8,753 bases of DNA from positions 1 through 8,753 of the forward strand of contig DYRE01000080.1 of assembly GCA_020718965.1 (NCBI GenBank), written 5' to 3'. This DNA is from Desulfomonile tiedjei (GTDB lineage: Bacteria; Desulfobacterota; Desulfomonilia; Desulfomonilales; Desulfomonilaceae). The translations under genes and the position numbers were made by a program. The notes below the pieces were generated by a model. It had not been told where the DNA came from, made no database searches, and saw nothing but the letters and a program-made list of their open reading frames with translations. Below are positions 6,174-8,753 of the stretch, piece after piece (the first letter of the stretch is position 1; every line of letters starts with the position of its first letter).

Positions 6174-7061
6174 TCATTGGTTTTCTTCGTCAACAGCGCC
6201 CTGTGGGAGATTGGTGACCGACCCTCTGACGGGAGGAGACTTTACTGTTTTTCTAGCTCTAAAATAAAGAACACAGGTCATTATGGGCCCAGATACCACG
6301 TAAGCGGCGCATATAAAAAAAGGAACCACAAAAGGCGCCACGGCTATCAATGATATTAGGAAAACAAACCCAACAGTCGAACTGAAGGGTTTTTCACGAA
6401 CTATCGTCAGATCCTTGAAAGCGTGAAACTTTACTGAACTAACCATTAAAAACGAGAGTAACGCAGTAAGAATTAACAGGAATACTGAATAATTATCTGG
6501 TTTGATATCCAGATGCTCAAAGAAAATAACTGCTGTGGCCAGCATTCCGGCCGCTGCAGGAATTGGAAGGCCGTTGAAGCGTTTCGGGTCAATCACGTTA
6601 TTCTGAACATTAAAACGAGCCAACCTTAAAGCTCCGCAGGCAACATAGACAAAAGAAACAACCCAGCCCAGCCGTCCGTAAGGCTCAAGAGCCCAAGTGT
6701 AAAACAGCAATGCCGGAGCGACTCCGAATGAAATCACATCAGCAAGAGAATCAAGTTCTATTCCAAATTTGGTGCTGGTTTTAGTAAGTCTTGCGACCTT
6801 GCCGTCGATACCATCGAAAAAGCCTGCCACAAGAATAAGAACCCCGGACCACAAAAACTGACCTTTGATTGCCAAAATCAACGCGTAAAAACTGAAAAAT
6901 ATACTTGTTAAAGTAAGGAGAGAAGGAAGGATAAAAATCCCTTTCTTCATCTTATTTATTCTGTTCCGTTTTCTCTGCCACGCATTGAGAGCGTCTTCCG
7001 GATTTTCGTAGATTCTTCTGGGCCTAAGAATCGATCTCTTCTGGCTGGATTCGGAAGCCAT
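6174..7061 (-). CDS. pssA: CDP-diacylglycerol-serine O-phosphatidyltransferase
   Basis: This membrane enzyme joins serine to CDP-diacylglycerol to make phosphatidylserine, the substrate of the Psd encoded just upstream. The complete CDP-alcohol phosphatidyltransferase motif is present: D83-G-I-D86-G-K-V-A90-R91 ... G100 ... D104 ... D108. Several membrane segments follow (for example VVSFVYVACGALRLARFNV and VGFVFLISLIAVAPFVVPFFI). I chose the ATG at 7061 (295 aa), with AAAGGA 9 nt upstream (7071-7076), over a TTG at 7085 that has no ribosome-binding site. The first 35-40 residues are charged and basic, longer than the short leader of Bacillus-type PssA. Phosphatidylglycerophosphate synthase shares the motif, but the pairing with psd and the overall sequence favour PssA. 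The stop at 6174 is followed by the promoter of the riboswitch operon; I see no clear terminator between them. Confidence 0.92.
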   Translation of the reverse strand: MASESSQKRSILRPRRIYENPEDALNAWQRKRNRINKMKKGIFILPSLLTLTSIFFSFYALILAIKGQFLWSGVLILVAGFFDGIDGKVARLTKTSTKFGIELDSLADVISFGVAPALLFYTWALEPYGRLGWVVSFVYVACGALRLARFNVQNNVIDPKRFNGLPIPAAAGMLATAVIFFEHLDIKPDNYSVFLLILTALLSFLMVSSVKFHAFKDLTIVREKPFSSTVGFVFLISLIAVAPFVVPFFICAAYVVSGPIMTCVLYFRARKTVKSPPVRGSVTNLPQGAVDEENQ

Positions 7062-7070
7062 CGTTTTAGT

Positions 7071-7076
7071 TCCTTT
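7071..7076 (-). promoter_or_regulatory. Ribosome-binding site fixing the pssA start
   Basis: AAAGGA on the minus strand lies 9 nt before the ATG at 7061 and argues against the upstream in-frame TTG at 7085. Confidence 0.5.
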
Positions 7077-7117
7077 GGTTGCCAAAAATGTGAAACTTCA
7101 GTCAGTAGCTGGTTTAT

Positions 7118-7146
7118 ATTTTACAACTTAGTAGACAAATAGACAA
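7118..7146 (-). promoter_or_regulatory. Candidate sigma-70 promoter for pssA
   Basis: In the 118-nt gap between psd and pssA the minus strand reads TTGTCT (7141-7146), 17 nt, then TAAAAT (7118-7123). The matches to consensus are 4 of 6 and 5 of 6 with ideal spacing. Transcription would start near 7111 and leave a leader of about 50 nt. pssA may therefore be expressed partly apart from ilvBN-psd. Confidence 0.5.
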
Positions 7147-7179
7147 ACATTAACGGGACAGATTTTTGGAAGGCGGCCG

Positions 7180-7836
7180 CTATGGGGTCAATTTGGCCAG
7201 TACCGTGACGCCGGCGGTAACTTTTGATCCTACCTCAGCGCACACCGTAAAATTTCTCGGAAGATAGATGTCAACTCTGGACCCAAATTTTATAAGTCCA
7301 AAACGTTCCCCTTTTTTGGCGGAATCGTTTTCCCTAACCCACCAGACTATACGTCTCGCAATTTTTCCGGCTATTTGCACAATTTCCATTTCACCAGCGC
7401 CAGTGTCCAGAATTATCGAATTACTCTCATTGAGCATTGAGGAATCAGGGTCCCTGGCGTCAAGAAATTTCCCTGGTTTGTGGGAGATTGTTTTTACCCT
7501 ACCGGAGAATGGCCATCTGTTGACATGAACATTAAAAACAGACATGAAAACACTAATTCTTGTTAGATCCGAGTCGCCAAGAACCCGACCTGTTGAATTT
7601 TCGGAAATTTCCATTATTAAACCGTCAGCCGCAGAAACTACCACTCTATTATCACTAGGAGTCTGTCGTTCAGGATTGCGAAAGAATAGGGCTATGGCTA
7701 GAGTACAGATCAAAAGAAAAAATGATAGCCAATAATAATTGAACCACCAGGTCAAAAGAAAAAGCGCAGTGGCGCCTAAAATTATGGTTAAGCCTTCGCG
7801 GGCGATTAATTCGGTATGGCCTGTTCCTGAAATCAA
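7180..7836 (-). CDS. psd: Phosphatidylserine decarboxylase, short (archaeal-type) form
   Basis: Psd decarboxylates phosphatidylserine to phosphatidylethanolamine at the membrane with a self-made pyruvoyl cofactor. At 218 aa it belongs to the short class. Two hydrophobic stretches (about residues 16-30 and 33-52) anchor the N-terminus. The conserved SAADG (Asp71) and SVFNVHVNR (His104) are present. The processing site is FGS|R at Gly185-Ser186, where the family self-cleaves to form the pyruvoyl-bearing alpha chain. The start is a TTG at 7836 overlapping the ilvN stop as TTGA, with AGAGG 7 nt upstream; no ATG occurs before the catalytic region. This overlap implies translational coupling to ilvN. 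The product is made from the phosphatidylserine supplied by PssA, encoded next. Confidence 0.93.
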   Translation of the reverse strand: MISGTGHTELIAREGLTIILGATALFLLTWWFNYYWLSFFLLICTLAIALFFRNPERQTPSDNRVVVSAADGLIMEISENSTGRVLGDSDLTRISVFMSVFNVHVNRWPFSGRVKTISHKPGKFLDARDPDSSMLNESNSIILDTGAGEMEIVQIAGKIARRIVWWVRENDSAKKGERFGLIKFGSRVDIYLPRNFTVCAEVGSKVTAGVTVLAKLTP

Positions 7837-8345
7837 TCTCCGACCTCTCCAGTCCTGGAAACCTTACGGCCCCGAGGAATCGCCACGGCGCCAGTCCTTA
7901 TAACCTCCAATATTCCCAAAGATGAGAGGAGTTCAAGAATCGCGTCGATTTTTCCCTGTGATCCAGTCACTTGAATCGTAAGGTTGTCCATAGCCACATC
8001 TATAATTCTGGCTCTAAATATTTCTACTATTCTGAGGGCTTCCGCTCTTTTTGCAGACGTAGCTTTAACTTTGACCAAAACCAGTTCCCGATCAACATAA
8101 TCGCCCCTCGTCAAGTCCTGGACTTTGGATATGTTTATCAATTTTCGAAGCTGTTTGATTATTTGTTCGAAAACAGCCTCATTACCATGTGTGACTATCG
8201 TCATTTGCGATAGACCTGGATCCACGGTAGGCGCCACACTCAGGGAATCAATGTTGAAACTTCTACCCGAGAACATCCCCGCCACGCGAGCGAGTACCCC
8301 TGGCTTATTTTCTACTATTGCGGAAATTACTTTTCTGTTTTCCAT
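7833..8345 (-). CDS. ilvN: Acetolactate synthase, small (regulatory) subunit
   Basis: IlvN (also called IlvH) binds the large subunit, stimulates it and confers valine feedback inhibition in the cytosol. The 170-aa length is typical. An N-terminal ACT domain (about residues 4-77) begins VISAIVENKPGVLARVAGMFSGR and continues NIDSLSVAPT and QMTIVTHG. The C-terminal acetolactate-synthase small-subunit domain follows from about residue 80 (RELVLVKVKA ... VTGSQGKIDAILELL). The ATG at 8345 follows the ilvB stop with no gap (TAAATG) and has only a weak AAAGAA upstream, so translation probably depends on ilvB. Its stop overlaps the psd start. In many relatives ilvC comes next; here it does not. Confidence 0.96.
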   Translation of the reverse strand: MENRKVISAIVENKPGVLARVAGMFSGRSFNIDSLSVAPTVDPGLSQMTIVTHGNEAVFEQIIKQLRKLINISKVQDLTRGDYVDRELVLVKVKATSAKRAEALRIVEIFRARIIDVAMDNLTIQVTGSQGKIDAILELLSSLGILEVIRTGAVAIPRGRKVSRTGEVGD

Positions 8346-8753
8346 TTAGACCAAAATCATTTCTTTTATTGGGGCTCCAGCAGGAACCATAGGATAAACG
8401 CCTTCATCACGGTCTATGACAAAATCGATTATTACCGGACCGCTTGTTTTAATGGCTTTTTCAATTACTTTTTCTACCTCGGCCGATTTCGTAGCTCTCA
8501 ACCCAACAGCGCCGTAGGCCTCGGCTAATTTCACAAAATCCGGGGCTACCGTGATGTCTGTATGAGAATATACCTTATTATAAAAACGTTCTTGCCACTG
8601 ACGAACCATGCCCAGGTAACCGTTATTTAAAATGGCGATTTTGACGGGCAGCCCGTACTGAACTACCGTTGCAAGCTCCTGAATATTCATTTGAATTGAG
8701 CCATCTCCCGCTATATCTATTACAATTTTGTCCGGGTAAGCTACCTGAGCTCC
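8346..8753 (-). CDS. ilvB: Acetolactate synthase large subunit, C-terminal part, cut by the right edge
   Basis: This catalytic subunit uses thiamine diphosphate to condense two pyruvates to acetolactate, or pyruvate with 2-oxobutyrate. The visible 135 residues are the C-terminal end of the third domain. The thiamine-diphosphate/Mg motif GDGSIQMN runs to the paired Asn (ILNNGYLGMVRQWQ), followed by the family ending VIIDFVIDRDEGVYPMVPAGAPIKEMILV. The frame is open to position 8753, so the true start lies outside the window; the Met at 8690 lies inside the GDG motif and is not a start. The stop directly abuts ilvN. A different thiamine enzyme (oxalyl-CoA decarboxylase, glyoxylate carboligase) is ruled out in practice by the C-terminal tail and by ilvN. 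Confidence 0.96.
   Translation of the reverse strand, partial: GAQVAYPDKIVIDIAGDGSIQMNIQELATVVQYGLPVKIAILNNGYLGMVRQWQERFYNKVYSHTDITVAPDFVKLAEAYGAVGLRATKSAEVEKVIEKAIKTSGPVIIDFVIDRDEGVYPMVPAGAPIKEMILV

Overview
The window is a run of genes all on the minus strand and reads like a mesophilic, probably anaerobic Deltaproteobacterium (Desulfobacterota). That placement is inference. It rests on the clustering of ilvB-ilvN, psd, pssA and leuA, an order I recall from Geobacter-type genomes, and on overall protein character. No rRNA or other marker gene is present.

In transcription order (high to low coordinates), the window opens with the 3' end of ilvB (acetolactate synthase large subunit), abutted by ilvN (small subunit). 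Next come psd (phosphatidylserine decarboxylase, TTG start overlapping the ilvN stop) and pssA (CDP-diacylglycerol-serine phosphatidyltransferase), which has its own promoter-like sequence. Together these cover the first committed step of branched-chain amino acid synthesis and the two-step route from CDP-diacylglycerol to phosphatidylethanolamine.

Downstream of pssA a candidate promoter leads into an adenosylcobalamin-type riboswitch (about 5870-6078). It has a recognisable B12 box, an L5/L13 kissing-loop complementarity and a Rho-independent terminator just before the first gene. It controls a four-gene cobalamin cassette: a BtuC-like permease, a BtuD-like ATPase, a BtuF-like binding protein and CobI/CbiL precorrin-2 C20-methyltransferase. 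Corrinoid uptake and one de novo corrin-ring step are therefore under the same switch.

After a 198-nt gap comes leuA (2-isopropylmalate synthase, leucine branch). The B12 cassette thus sits between pssA and leuA. A second 198-nt gap with a promoter-like sequence precedes a 77-aa orphan protein, and then the first 14 codons of another gene that runs off the left edge.

The points most worth a second look are the B12 cassette lying inside the amino-acid/phospholipid cluster, the missing ilvC, the long out-of-frame btuD/btuF overlap that carries the binding protein's signal peptide and a G9 tract, and the small orphan gene. I found no mobile element, tRNA, rRNA or CRISPR array.
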